NCBI GenBank assembly: GCA_964415045.1
Contig: CAYPZL010000052.1
Coordinates: forward strand, 1-30,893
Direction: 5' to 3'
Length of the DNA: 30,893 bases
DNA from: CAYPZL01 sp964415045
GTDB taxonomy: Bacteria > Planctomycetota > Phycisphaerae > Sedimentisphaerales > Anaerobacaceae
The position numbers and the translations under genes were made by a program. Positions 6,837 to 14,053 of the stretch are shown piece after piece (within the stretch, counting starts at the first letter, position 1; each line of letters opens with the position of its first letter). Below the pieces are notes generated by a model that saw only the letters and a list, made by a program, of their open reading frames with translations, was not told the origin of the DNA and did no database searches.

Positions 6837-9629
6837 CTATTTGAGCGCGAACGTCAGCGTCGGGTCCAGCGGGTAGCGTCCGAACTGCTCGCCGTAGATG
6901 GCGACGCCGCCGGGCAGGGCCTCATCCACTTCCAGGCGGATGACGATGGTCCCGCGCTGGGCCGCCTGGCGCAGGAGGCGGTTCGGAATCTCGGCGGTGA
7001 CGAGATAGCCGTAGGAGCCGGCCTCGGTGAGCGTGTTGTCGCGTTTCTGCGCGTGCCACGAGAGGATGCCGCGGTGGTCCGCCGGGTCGTCGGGCAGCTC
7101 GAACACGCCGACCGCCGTGCCGCCGACGCGGATGCGCACGGCGCTGGGATAGGTCCGCTCGTCGGTCATGGGATAGGCGTTGGGGTTCAGGCTCGGGTCG
7201 TGCGTGCCCTTGCCCAACATGAAATTGCCTTCCTGCTTGCCGGCGCCCTTTTTGTCTTTGCCGAAGAGCTGCTTGGCCGAGAGCTCAGCCCGGAAGCTGG
7301 CGACCGCGACGTCGGCGGCGTCCAGATCGTCGGGCCAGGGGACGTGGTACTCGAAGTATCCGGCGCCGGCGCCGTTGACTTTCAACCCGTCGAAGACGTT
7401 CCACTGCTTGACCGGCCATTCGGCTTTGGCGAAGCTCGCCGGTTCGAAGCGGACCACTTTGAAGCTACGTTTGCGCTGCCTTCTCGTCTCCTGTCGCGGT
7501 TGCTGTCCGTCGCGAACGACGAACGTGGTAAAGTTGCGCGCGAGGACGGCGCCCGACTTGTCTTCAAGCTGCACCGCCAGCACGGCGACCGCCGGCTCTT
7601 CGGGCATCGTGACTTCCAGGGGCTTCAGGGCCGCGCACTTCCACGGCTTGTAGGGGACATTGCGCCAGGCGCGGGCGGAGACCCGCTCGCGACCGAGGCT
7701 GTCCCACCCGCGCAGCGTGCCTTTCAGGGTCAGGGCGCCGCCGACGGCGCGGCCCGTCATGCACGAGAGGTACAGCGGCACCTCGACGTTCGCGCCGGGC
7801 TTGACCTCGCGGCACATCTCCTCGCCCAGCGCGACGTAGAAGTCCGCGTGCAGGTCGCGCAGGCTCATGCCGGGCACCAGCGCGTCCATCCCGGTGAATT
7901 TCCGCGAGCGGTCGAAGCGGTAGTAGCCGTTCCATTCGTTGATCACGTCATGGTGTTCGGTGTAGAGCCAGCCGCAGATTTGCGGATGCCGCCGGAACGC
8001 GTCCATCATGATGTGGTAGTCCCAGCTCCAGTCGACGTCGCCGGTGCTGCCCTTGTAGCCCCAGACGTTGCCGCATTCGCTGTTGAGCAGCGGCTCGGTC
8101 CCCTGCGTGCGGTCGCCGATGAAGTTCCACTTCGAGCCGGGGTGGGTGTCGCGACAGATCTGGTCCAGGCGCTCGGTCCACCGGTAGCCCGGCAGGTAGG
8201 CGTGCCAGCTATTGATGTCGGTCAGGACGTGGTCGTGGTTGCAGGGCGAGTTGTCCTCGACCAGGCGGGTCGGGTCCAGGCCCTTGGCCAGCCGCACCAT
8301 CGACGCCACCCATTCCTGCGTCTCGGGCGTGTAGCCCTTCTTGCCCGTCCGCAGGCCCCAGGTCTCGTTGAAAATGACCCAACTGAAAACGCATGGATGG
8401 TTGAAATCCCGCCGGATCATGCCGCGAAGCGCCACTTCCGTTTCGTTGCGCATCTTCTCGTCGGGCTGGCCCCAGCTATTGGGCACGTCGGCCATGATCA
8501 GGATGCCGAGCTTGTCGGCCCAGTAGAGCTTGCGCGGGATGCCGATCTTGACGTGGATGCGCTGGCCGTTGAGGCCGATCTGGCGCGACCGCAGGATCTC
8601 GTCGCGCATGAACGCGTCGCTCGGGAAGGTGTAGAAGCCGTCCGGATGGTAGGCCTGGTCCAGTGCGAGCTTGAGATACAAGGGCTTGTTGTTCAGGGCG
8701 ATGTAGGGGAAGTCAGTGCCGGGCAGCTTGGCGACGCTGATCTTGCGCATGCCGAAATAGGTGGATACGGTGTCGCTCTGTCGCGGGCCCGAAAGAACGG
8801 CCTTGACCTCGTAGAGATACGGGTCGTCCAGGGACCAGAGCCGCATCGGCCTCATGGGGACGTCGAATTCGAGGTCTTTTTGGCCGGCGGGGATGTCCTT
8901 TGCGACGATTCCCTGGCGTGTGTCCTGCGGCTTGAAGTGCAGCTCGAATTCCATCGCGCCCGGAGCGGGCGCATCCAGCGTCGCTTTCACCGTGACCTTC
9001 TTCTCGTCGATGTCCGGGAGGAACTGCACCGTCTCCAGCGCGACCTTCGGTCTGGCTTCGAGGTAGACGGTTTGCCAGATGCCTTTCGCCTGGCCGTAGC
9101 CCTGTTTGCCGTTGAGCTTGAAGGGATGGCCGGTGTCATCGACACGCAGGACGAGCTGCTGGTCCTGACCCCATTTGACCGAGTCGGTCAGCTCGAACTC
9201 GAAGGGGGTGTATCCGCCCTGGAAGCTGCCGACCTTGTTGCCGTCGAGCCAGCCGGTGGTGAGCCAGTCGCAGGCGCCGACGACGACGAACACGCGGCTG
9301 CCGCGCCACTCGGCGGGCACGCGAATCGTGCGCCGGTACCAGCCGATGTCCGCCTCGTTCTCGACGCCCGAGAGCTTCGAGCCCCACGGGAAGGGCACCG
9401 TGATCGAGAGCGGAAATTCCGCCTCCCCGCCGGCCCAGTTCTGTTCCATCCCGATGTTGTCTTTGTCGAACCGGAACTCCCAGGCGCCGTTGAGGTTCAG
9501 CCATTGGGCCCGTTGGAAGTCGGGCCTGGGATGCTCGGCCAGCGGAATCTCCGCCCACGCCGAAGAAACGCAGGACAGAACGAGCAGTGAGACAACGGCG
9601 AAATGCGCTTTTCTACAGGTGCGGTTCAT
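6837..9629 (-). CDS. Secreted glycoside hydrolase family 2 enzyme
   Basis: This 930-residue protein has a Sec signal peptide (1-26, cut after SSAWA). The GH2 N-terminal sugar-binding sandwich is at about 40-195 (WLNLNGAWEFRFD, GWYRRTI), the immunoglobulin-like domain at about 196-300, and the TIM barrel at about 305-600. The acid/base motif is FNETWG with E422, and the likely nucleophile is E518 in LLNSECGN (SECG in place of the commoner SEYG). The C-terminal 250 residues hold extra beta domains. Candidate activities are beta-galactosidase, beta-glucuronidase or beta-mannosidase. AAGGA precedes the ATG. Together with the sulfatases it would break down a sulfated polysaccharide outside the cytoplasm. 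Confidence 0.9.
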   Translation of the reverse strand: MNRTCRKAHFAVVSLLVLSCVSSAWAEIPLAEHPRPDFQRAQWLNLNGAWEFRFDKDNIGMEQNWAGGEAEFPLSITVPFPWGSKLSGVENEADIGWYRRTIRVPAEWRGSRVFVVVGACDWLTTGWLDGNKVGSFQGGYTPFEFELTDSVKWGQDQQLVLRVDDTGHPFKLNGKQGYGQAKGIWQTVYLEARPKVALETVQFLPDIDEKKVTVKATLDAPAPGAMEFELHFKPQDTRQGIVAKDIPAGQKDLEFDVPMRPMRLWSLDDPYLYEVKAVLSGPRQSDTVSTYFGMRKISVAKLPGTDFPYIALNNKPLYLKLALDQAYHPDGFYTFPSDAFMRDEILRSRQIGLNGQRIHVKIGIPRKLYWADKLGILIMADVPNSWGQPDEKMRNETEVALRGMIRRDFNHPCVFSWVIFNETWGLRTGKKGYTPETQEWVASMVRLAKGLDPTRLVEDNSPCNHDHVLTDINSWHAYLPGYRWTERLDQICRDTHPGSKWNFIGDRTQGTEPLLNSECGNVWGYKGSTGDVDWSWDYHIMMDAFRRHPQICGWLYTEHHDVINEWNGYYRFDRSRKFTGMDALVPGMSLRDLHADFYVALGEEMCREVKPGANVEVPLYLSCMTGRAVGGALTLKGTLRGWDSLGRERVSARAWRNVPYKPWKCAALKPLEVTMPEEPAVAVLAVQLEDKSGAVLARNFTTFVVRDGQQPRQETRRQRKRSFKVVRFEPASFAKAEWPVKQWNVFDGLKVNGAGAGYFEYHVPWPDDLDAADVAVASFRAELSAKQLFGKDKKGAGKQEGNFMLGKGTHDPSLNPNAYPMTDERTYPSAVRIRVGGTAVGVFELPDDPADHRGILSWHAQKRDNTLTEAGSYGYLVTAEIPNRLLRQAAQRGTIVIRLEVDEALPGGVAIYGEQFGRYPLDPTLTFALK

Positions 9630-10026
9630 TCGATCATCCTTTCAGGGCAAACAGGCCATCATCGCGTATGACTCCAAAAACGTCATAAGCGTACCCGCTG
9701 ACCCTTGTCTTGTCCACCGTCTCTGTGAGAGGCTCTGGCGGGGTGTCTGTACAATCTTTCGGGCACCCTTGTTTGGGACTCTGGACAGCACCACGTGGCA
9801 GCGTCAAGGCCACGGGTCTTGGCGATCGGGCTGATCATGTCACCCGTGGCAGGGGCCGATGGCAACAAGCAGCCTATCCTGCCGGAGTTCGGCGTTTCTT
9901 CTCGGTTGCCCGCTGCGCGTACCGATGTTAGAATCATGTTCGGAGCTTCTTCTTTGGCGAAGATGCGGTGAATACGTCTGGAGTCCCACATCGGTGACTC
10001 CGGTTGACTGAAAGGAGAGGATTATC
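9630..10026. other. Intergenic region between divergent genes
   Basis: About 400 bases separate the GH2 start from the next plus-strand gene. The open frames here do not look protein-like. The only site I can point to is a plus-strand promoter candidate at 9906-9934. I see no clear promoter for the GH2 gene and no repeat. Confidence 0.5.
9906..9934 (+). promoter_or_regulatory. Sigma-70-type promoter candidate for the 10027 gene
   Basis: TTGCCC (9906-9911), a 17-base spacer and TAGAAT (9929-9934, preceded by TG two bases earlier) resemble a housekeeping promoter. It would give a leader of roughly 85 bases. Confidence 0.45.
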
Positions 10027-10470
10027 GTGAGAGATAAGTTTGAACTCTGTTGCAAAGTCATAGGCTTGGTCTCTTTTTGCGTCGGCATCTATGTTTCCCT
10101 CAGCGCGATACCGATGTTCTTTCAGAAAGAGCCGGACCTGACCAAGTTTCTCCCCCAATCTGTAGTCGGCCGGCTGAGCACATCTGATCTCGCCGGGATG
10201 AAAGCATCGGCGTCGTACTTGTGGCAATACGCTCTTAAGAGGCTCGCATTTCACGGCATCGTACCGGCTCTTATTGGGCTTTATCTCATGCGGTCGGGGA
10301 ATGTGTTTGTGCGATTGTGCTACCCCATGACAGGGCACAGAAGGCTTCAGCCAGGTCGCGAGCAGTCTGAAGATATCGAATTCAAAGCGCCTCGGCAGAA
10401 GGCGGCAGGTAACACGGGGCAGTCTCAGGATACGAAATACGCGCCTCCGGGTTACTACCAACAGCAATGA
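10027..10470 (+). CDS. Small two-helix membrane protein, function unknown
   Basis: This 147-residue protein has two membrane segments, about residues 10-30 (VIGLVSFCVGIYVSLSAIP) and 72-90 (LAFHGIVPALIGLYLM). A loop of about 40 residues lies between them, and the polar tail ends in PPGYYQQQ. The start is GTG with a strong AAGGAGAGG site just upstream, and no ATG start competes. I do not recognise the family. Gly- and Gln-rich tails of this sort occur in many short planctomycete membrane proteins. It is monocistronic, facing the FAH-family gene. Confidence 0.68.
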   Translation: MRDKFELCCKVIGLVSFCVGIYVSLSAIPMFFQKEPDLTKFLPQSVVGRLSTSDLAGMKASASYLWQYALKRLAFHGIVPALIGLYLMRSGNVFVRLCYPMTGHRRLQPGREQSEDIEFKAPRQKAAGNTGQSQDTKYAPPGYYQQQ

Positions 10471-10521
10471 AGACAGCGCATTGGCCGGCGCTGCGAAACC
10501 GACGCCACGTTCGGCGCCGAT

Positions 10522-11469
10522 TTAGGCCAGGGGTTCGTAGAACTTCTTTGGTCGGGGGCCGAGGGTGTTGGTTAGGGTGCCGAGGCGTTCGATGGTGGCT
10601 TCGATTCGGTCGCCGGCTTTGAGGAAGTTTCCGGTGGCGACGCCTACGCCGGAGGGGGTGCCGGTGGAGATGACGTCGCCCGGTTCGAGCGTCATGAGGT
10701 GGCTCAGGAACGAGACGATATCGGCGACAGGGTAGATCATCTGGGCGGTGCCGGCGTCCTGGCGGGTTTCGCCGTTGACCTTCAGCGTCATCTTGAGGTT
10801 CTGCACGTCGGGGATTTCGTCCTTCGTGACCAGGCAGGGGCCCATGGGGCAGAAGCCGTCGGCCCACTTGCCGCTGAGCCAGTCGTAGAAGTCGTCCCAG
10901 GGTCGCTCCTGGCGGCCTTTGGTGAATGTCACGCTGCGGGCGGAGACGTCGTTGGCGATGGTGTAGCCGGCGACGTAGTCGAGGGCGTCGGCGGCGTCGA
11001 TATATTTGCCCTTTTTGCCGATGACGACCGCCAGCTCGAGCTCGTAGTCGATCTGCTCGCTGTACTCGGGCCAGGGGATCGTTTCGCCCGGGCCGGCGAC
11101 GACGGTGGGGGGCATGAGAAACGGTCGCGGCGTGGTCGTTTGGCGGGGCGAATCGGAGAGGCCCAGCTTGTAGCCGTGGTGGACGGAGGCCTCCTTGATG
11201 TGCGCGCTGTAGTTGCCCGCCAGGGCGAGGATCTTGTTCGGTCGCGGTATGGGCGCGAGCAAGCGCGCCGAATCGGCGGGGATCGCCGCGGACGCGGATT
11301 GGGCCGTTTTGCGGATCTCATCGAGGCACGAATCGCCCCGTTCCAGCACCTCGAGTACGGTTCGCGGCGGATTCGAGCCTTGCCAGGCCGACGGAATGTC
11401 CACGATGCCGGCTTCGGTCAGAACGCCCCACGAAACGGTTTCGTTACGGCAATAGGTCACCAGCTTCAC
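10522..11469 (-). CDS. Fumarylacetoacetate hydrolase-family protein
   Basis: This is a 315-residue cytoplasmic enzyme of the FAH superfamily, which cleaves C-C bonds or tautomerises and decarboxylates acylpyruvate-type compounds with a divalent metal. The C-terminal catalytic domain starts at about residue 75. It holds YELELAVVIGKKG, supplying the metal-binding glutamates, then GYTIANDVSARS with the aspartate, and the closing STGTPSGVG. A GTG start at 11469 was chosen because AGGAG lies ten bases upstream; the frame runs on to an ATG at 11490 that contains this site. The true substrate is unknown; in planctomycetes such genes often serve sugar-acid catabolism (inference). Confidence 0.88.
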   Translation of the reverse strand: MKLVTYCRNETVSWGVLTEAGIVDIPSAWQGSNPPRTVLEVLERGDSCLDEIRKTAQSASAAIPADSARLLAPIPRPNKILALAGNYSAHIKEASVHHGYKLGLSDSPRQTTTPRPFLMPPTVVAGPGETIPWPEYSEQIDYELELAVVIGKKGKYIDAADALDYVAGYTIANDVSARSVTFTKGRQERPWDDFYDWLSGKWADGFCPMGPCLVTKDEIPDVQNLKMTLKVNGETRQDAGTAQMIYPVADIVSFLSHLMTLEPGDVISTGTPSGVGVATGNFLKAGDRIEATIERLGTLTNTLGPRPKKFYEPLA

Positions 11470-11543
11470 GCTCGTATGTCTCCTGAACATAAATGATCAT
11501 CTGTCTGACGCGGATCGGAAGCGCCCCTGGCGCTACAGGACTC

Positions 11544-11582
11544 TGTCATCCTTCACTCCGCAGCGCTTCGTTCAGGATGACA
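11544..11582. repeat. Dispersed palindromic repeat, second copy
   Basis: TGTCATCC (11544-11551) pairs with GGATGACA (11575-11582). Read on the minus strand, its first 35 bases match 3446-3480 with one difference. This is a compact, complete hairpin version of the repeat expanded at 3356-3549. Confidence 0.75.
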
Positions 11583-11666
11583 TGTTGCGTATGGATTCAT
11601 TCTGATCCGTATGATCCGTATTCTACCGGCTTCGGCCGGCAGCACAAGGACGGGATTCGACGGGCG

Positions 11667-11930
11667 ATGTCACGTCCTGAAAAATCGCTCGTGGGGAAGG
11701 TGGTACGGGCCGCATCGTGGCTCCTGCGCCATAAACGCAGTTTGATCGTGACGCCGCTGATTTTCTTTCCCGTAACAGCGTTCGTAGCGGCGCTAAAAAC
11801 CACATTTTCCCGCCGTCGCCCGGCGGGGCAGGCATTTTGCTCAAGGCGAGCCGACGCGCGGTCCGATGACACTGATACCGGCGGTGACGTACATCGGCCG
11901 ATAAAACTCAAAGTCAGGTTGCCATGTTGA
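11667..11930 (+). CDS. Doubtful small membrane protein frame
   Basis: An ATG frame of 87 codons contains a basic N-terminus (MSRPEKSLVGKVVRAASWLL) and one possible membrane helix (LIVTPLIFFPVTAFVAAL). The C-terminal half (RRRPAGQAFCSRRADARSDD) is not protein-like and the ribosome site is weak. I do not recognise it. It may be a small real protein or chance. Confidence 0.25.
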   Translation: MSRPEKSLVGKVVRAASWLLRHKRSLIVTPLIFFPVTAFVAALKTTFSRRRPAGQAFCSRRADARSDDTDTGGDVHRPIKLKVRLPC

Positions 11931-11943
11931 GGATTGCTCAAGG

Positions 11944-12714
11944 ATGACACTGAAGGAGATTCTGACCGGGACCGGTAGCTGGCTGCGGGCGCATCGTTAC
12001 GAGGAGGTGGGTCCCTGCGGGCCTGCACTTGATGATGACGGCCTTCTGATGTCGACGATGGACCGCGACGCGGGGTTTGGCGGACGCGCCAGCAACGCCG
12101 GGCACGACCCGGTGGTGGTTAACACCGTGACCTCGCTGGAGCGGCGCGAGTCCACCGAGACACTGGCGGAAGGTTTCAACCAGCTCGTCGATCAGCTTGC
12201 TCGCATCAACGAGCACTTGAATCAGCAACTCACGCAGCACGAAGAACTTATGAGCCGGGTCCGGCTCCTTCCGGAGCAGTTGGAGAGTTTTCCGGCGGCG
12301 GTGGAGAACCAGCGGGCGTTGGCGAGCGAGCTGCTGGAGCAACTCAAGAGCACGGCTGCGAAGGACCGCCAATTCATCGAGGCCGTGGAGCATATCCCGG
12401 CCGAAACGGCGAGGCAGACCGACACGCTGACCACGATCAACCATCAGCTCGCCGCGGCCGCCGAGACCGACGTGCAGTTTGCCGAGAGCTTCAACAAGTT
12501 CAAGGACACGCTGGAGCGGCTCAACCACAACACCGTCAGCAACACCGAGGGCATTTTGCAGATGAGCAAGACCTTCGCCGCCAGCGACCGCTACCTCAAG
12601 TACGTGGTCTCGAAGCTCAACAAGCGCTACGCCTGGACCTTCGCCATGGCCTTAAGCGTCTGTACGGCGGTGATTTCCGCGCTGATCGGGATGATTTTCT
12701 ACTTAGCCCGGTAG
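11944..12714 (+). CDS. Tail-anchored coiled-coil protein, function unknown
   Basis: This 256-residue protein has a polar N-terminal 60 residues followed by long helices rich in E, Q, L and A (about 65-215, for example NQLVDQLARINEHLNQQLTQ) that should form a coiled coil. It ends in a single membrane helix (AWTFAMALSVCTAVISALIG, about 229-253) and a short YLAR tail. With no signal peptide, it is expected to be anchored by its C-terminus with the coil in the cytoplasm. No enzymatic motif is seen. The helical heptads recall the signalling part of chemoreceptors but lack their conserved hairpin tip. The gene precedes the HTH-EIIA gene on the same strand. GAGG lies about 14 bases before the ATG. 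Confidence 0.75.
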   Translation: MTLKEILTGTGSWLRAHRYEEVGPCGPALDDDGLLMSTMDRDAGFGGRASNAGHDPVVVNTVTSLERRESTETLAEGFNQLVDQLARINEHLNQQLTQHEELMSRVRLLPEQLESFPAAVENQRALASELLEQLKSTAAKDRQFIEAVEHIPAETARQTDTLTTINHQLAAAAETDVQFAESFNKFKDTLERLNHNTVSNTEGILQMSKTFAASDRYLKYVVSKLNKRYAWTFAMALSVCTAVISALIGMIFYLAR

Positions 12715-13032
12715 GGGGGGCGGATCGGAGGCACTTCATTATCGGTCGCGCGACCCGTGCGCGCGGCCCGCGGCCTTGAGGATGCCACCCGAGCAGTTGC
12801 AGGATCCTGGCGCACACTCCGTGCAGTATCTTTTTTGAATTTTCTTGCCGCAGGTGCCGATGAGGACGATAATAGGTCGGTCTTCGACGCGGCCGGGGGG
12901 GCATGCGCGCTCGTGCGTGTGGCGCGGCGGCGGATGTATAGGAGATGATACGGCAGGAAGGGTGGAGAAGTCCGGCTTTTCCCTGTGGTACGCCGTTGTT
13001 GTCCGATCGTGGTTGGACTTGAAAGTTGCCCA
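12715..13032. other. Gap before the HTH-EIIA gene with a possible Cys-rich microprotein
   Basis: On the minus strand, 12739-12904 can encode a cysteine-rich peptide if a run of seven G at 12895-12901 has one base too many. No promoter stands out for the plus-strand gene. Confidence 0.4.
12739..12904 (-). CDS. Possible Cys-rich microprotein, start disrupted at a homopolymer
   Basis: The minus-strand frame ending at 12739 reads RPIIVLIGTCGKKIQKRYC, then TEC, GSCNCSGGILKAAG. Five cysteines in about 20 residues suggest a small metal site. In the given sequence the frame has no start nearby. An ATG at 12904 is one base out of frame, separated only by a seven-base G run (C on this strand). With six bases the product would be about 54 residues starting MPPGRVEDRP. 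No ribosome site is visible. This could be a real frameshifted gene, a sequencing error or chance. Confidence 0.25.
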
Positions 13033-13752
13033 ATGCCCTATAGCAGTATGACATTGAAGGACGTGGCTCAGATGCTCGGGGCCGATACGCGCCGATTGGA
13101 GCGCATGGCCGGGCGGGGTGAAATTCCTTGTCAGAAGATCGGGGGCCGGTTTCGCTTCAACCGGGCAGCGATCACGCAGTGGCTGCAACAGACGATGACC
13201 ACGATGGACGGCGGCAATCTGGCCCAGGTGGACGCCGGCATGATCGCGCACCGGCAGGCCCGCCGGGATGAGGCGGTCGTCGGCCCGCTACTGCGGATCG
13301 AAGCGGTCGCCGCCGATTTGGAGTCGCGCACGAAGAACAGTACGCTCCGGGACCTGGTGGCGCTGGCCGAGCGGACCGGACTGGTCTATGACGCGCCGGA
13401 GATCGTGCAAGCCGTGCTGTGTCGGGAACAGTTGTGCAGCACCGCCATGCCGGGCGGAATCGCGATCCCGCACCCCCAGCGCCCGCTGCCCTATGCCGTG
13501 GCCGAGCCAATCCTGGTCGTGGCGCGGACGTGTCAGGGCATCGTCTTCGGGGCCCCCGACGGCCGGCTGAGCCAACTGTTCTTCCTGACCGTCTCCCAGG
13601 ACGACCGTCACCACGTGCACGTCCTGGCCCGACTGTGTCGCATCCTCCACCACGAGCCTCTCATCGAGCAATTGCGGTACGCCGAGACGGCCGAAGAAAT
13701 GATCGAGTTGATCCGCCGGCGCGAACTGCAAATCATCTCCCAATCCAGGTGA
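13033..13752 (+). CDS. PtsN-like EIIA protein with N-terminal excisionase-type HTH
   Basis: This 239-residue fusion begins with an excisionase/MerR-type helix-turn-helix at residues 6-52 (MTLKDVAQMLGADTRRLERM, then GRFRFNRAAITQWL). A PTS EIIA type-2 (fructose/nitrogen) domain follows at about 100-235, with the phosphorylatable His147 in AIPHPQRP and the second conserved histidine region DRHHVHVL. It is likely a cytoplasmic regulator whose DNA binding or partner binding responds to the phosphorylation state of the PTS relay. No EI, HPr, EIIB or EIIC genes are in the window. The ATG at 13033 is preferred over 13048; both lack a strong ribosome site. Related HTH-PtsN fusions are known from planctomycetes and chlamydiae. 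Confidence 0.85.
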   Translation: MPYSSMTLKDVAQMLGADTRRLERMAGRGEIPCQKIGGRFRFNRAAITQWLQQTMTTMDGGNLAQVDAGMIAHRQARRDEAVVGPLLRIEAVAADLESRTKNSTLRDLVALAERTGLVYDAPEIVQAVLCREQLCSTAMPGGIAIPHPQRPLPYAVAEPILVVARTCQGIVFGAPDGRLSQLFFLTVSQDDRHHVHVLARLCRILHHEPLIEQLRYAETAEEMIELIRRRELQIISQSR

Positions 13753-14053
13753 GGCCGGCGTTCCCGGTGCTCGGGCCTCACATGCAAATACGAACGTCTC
13801 TTCTGCCCCCGGTATTTCCGCTGTCTACGCAGCCGTCTACGCACGCGTGCGGCAGCGTCAAGCGCGAGCCCGGCGATGGTGACGCCGACCGAGCTTGGCA
13901 ACGGTCGGACCCGCACGCTGCGGCCGGGCAGCGACGGGGCCGCTTCTTTCGGGATAGAAAAGGCGGGGCACTTCCTGTATTATCGCTATACGATGCAGTA
14001 GCTGCAGCGCATCCGGGCTGAGAAGTCGAACACGATTGAACAGGGAGACAGGC
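13753..14053. other. Intergenic region without recognisable content
   Basis: Three hundred GC-rich bases precede the FAD oxidoreductase. Open frames on both strands are shadows. A TATTAT box near 13978 could be a -10 element but lacks a partner at -35. I see no repeat or RNA. Confidence 0.4.

Larger units (their letters stand above)
11470..11943. other. Mostly non-coding gap with a repeat and one doubtful small frame
   Basis: This gap of about 470 bases contains the palindromic repeat at 11544-11582, a doubtful 87-codon frame at 11667-11930 and, just before the next gene, a short stretch (about 11931-11949) loosely resembling the same repeat (GGATTGCTCAAGGATGACA). Confidence 0.5.

Noticed and set aside
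7053..9590. 845-codon plus-strand frame opposite the GH2 gene
   Set aside because: It is antisense to a gene with clear catalytic motifs. Its composition (A, V, D, G, R) is the usual complement of GC-rich coding sequence.
9716..9830. Possible remnant gene or RNA between GH2 and the small membrane protein
   Set aside because: No frame looks protein-like on either strand, and no strong stems or known RNA motifs could be seen.
10003..10013. Third partial match (GGTTGACTGAAAG) to the IS tip
   Set aside because: Only about nine bases agree, which is expected by chance in 31 kb, and it includes the spacing before a ribosome site.
10471..10521. Terminator between the small membrane protein and the FAH-family gene
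   Set aside because: The GC-rich arms pair poorly and there is no T-tract.
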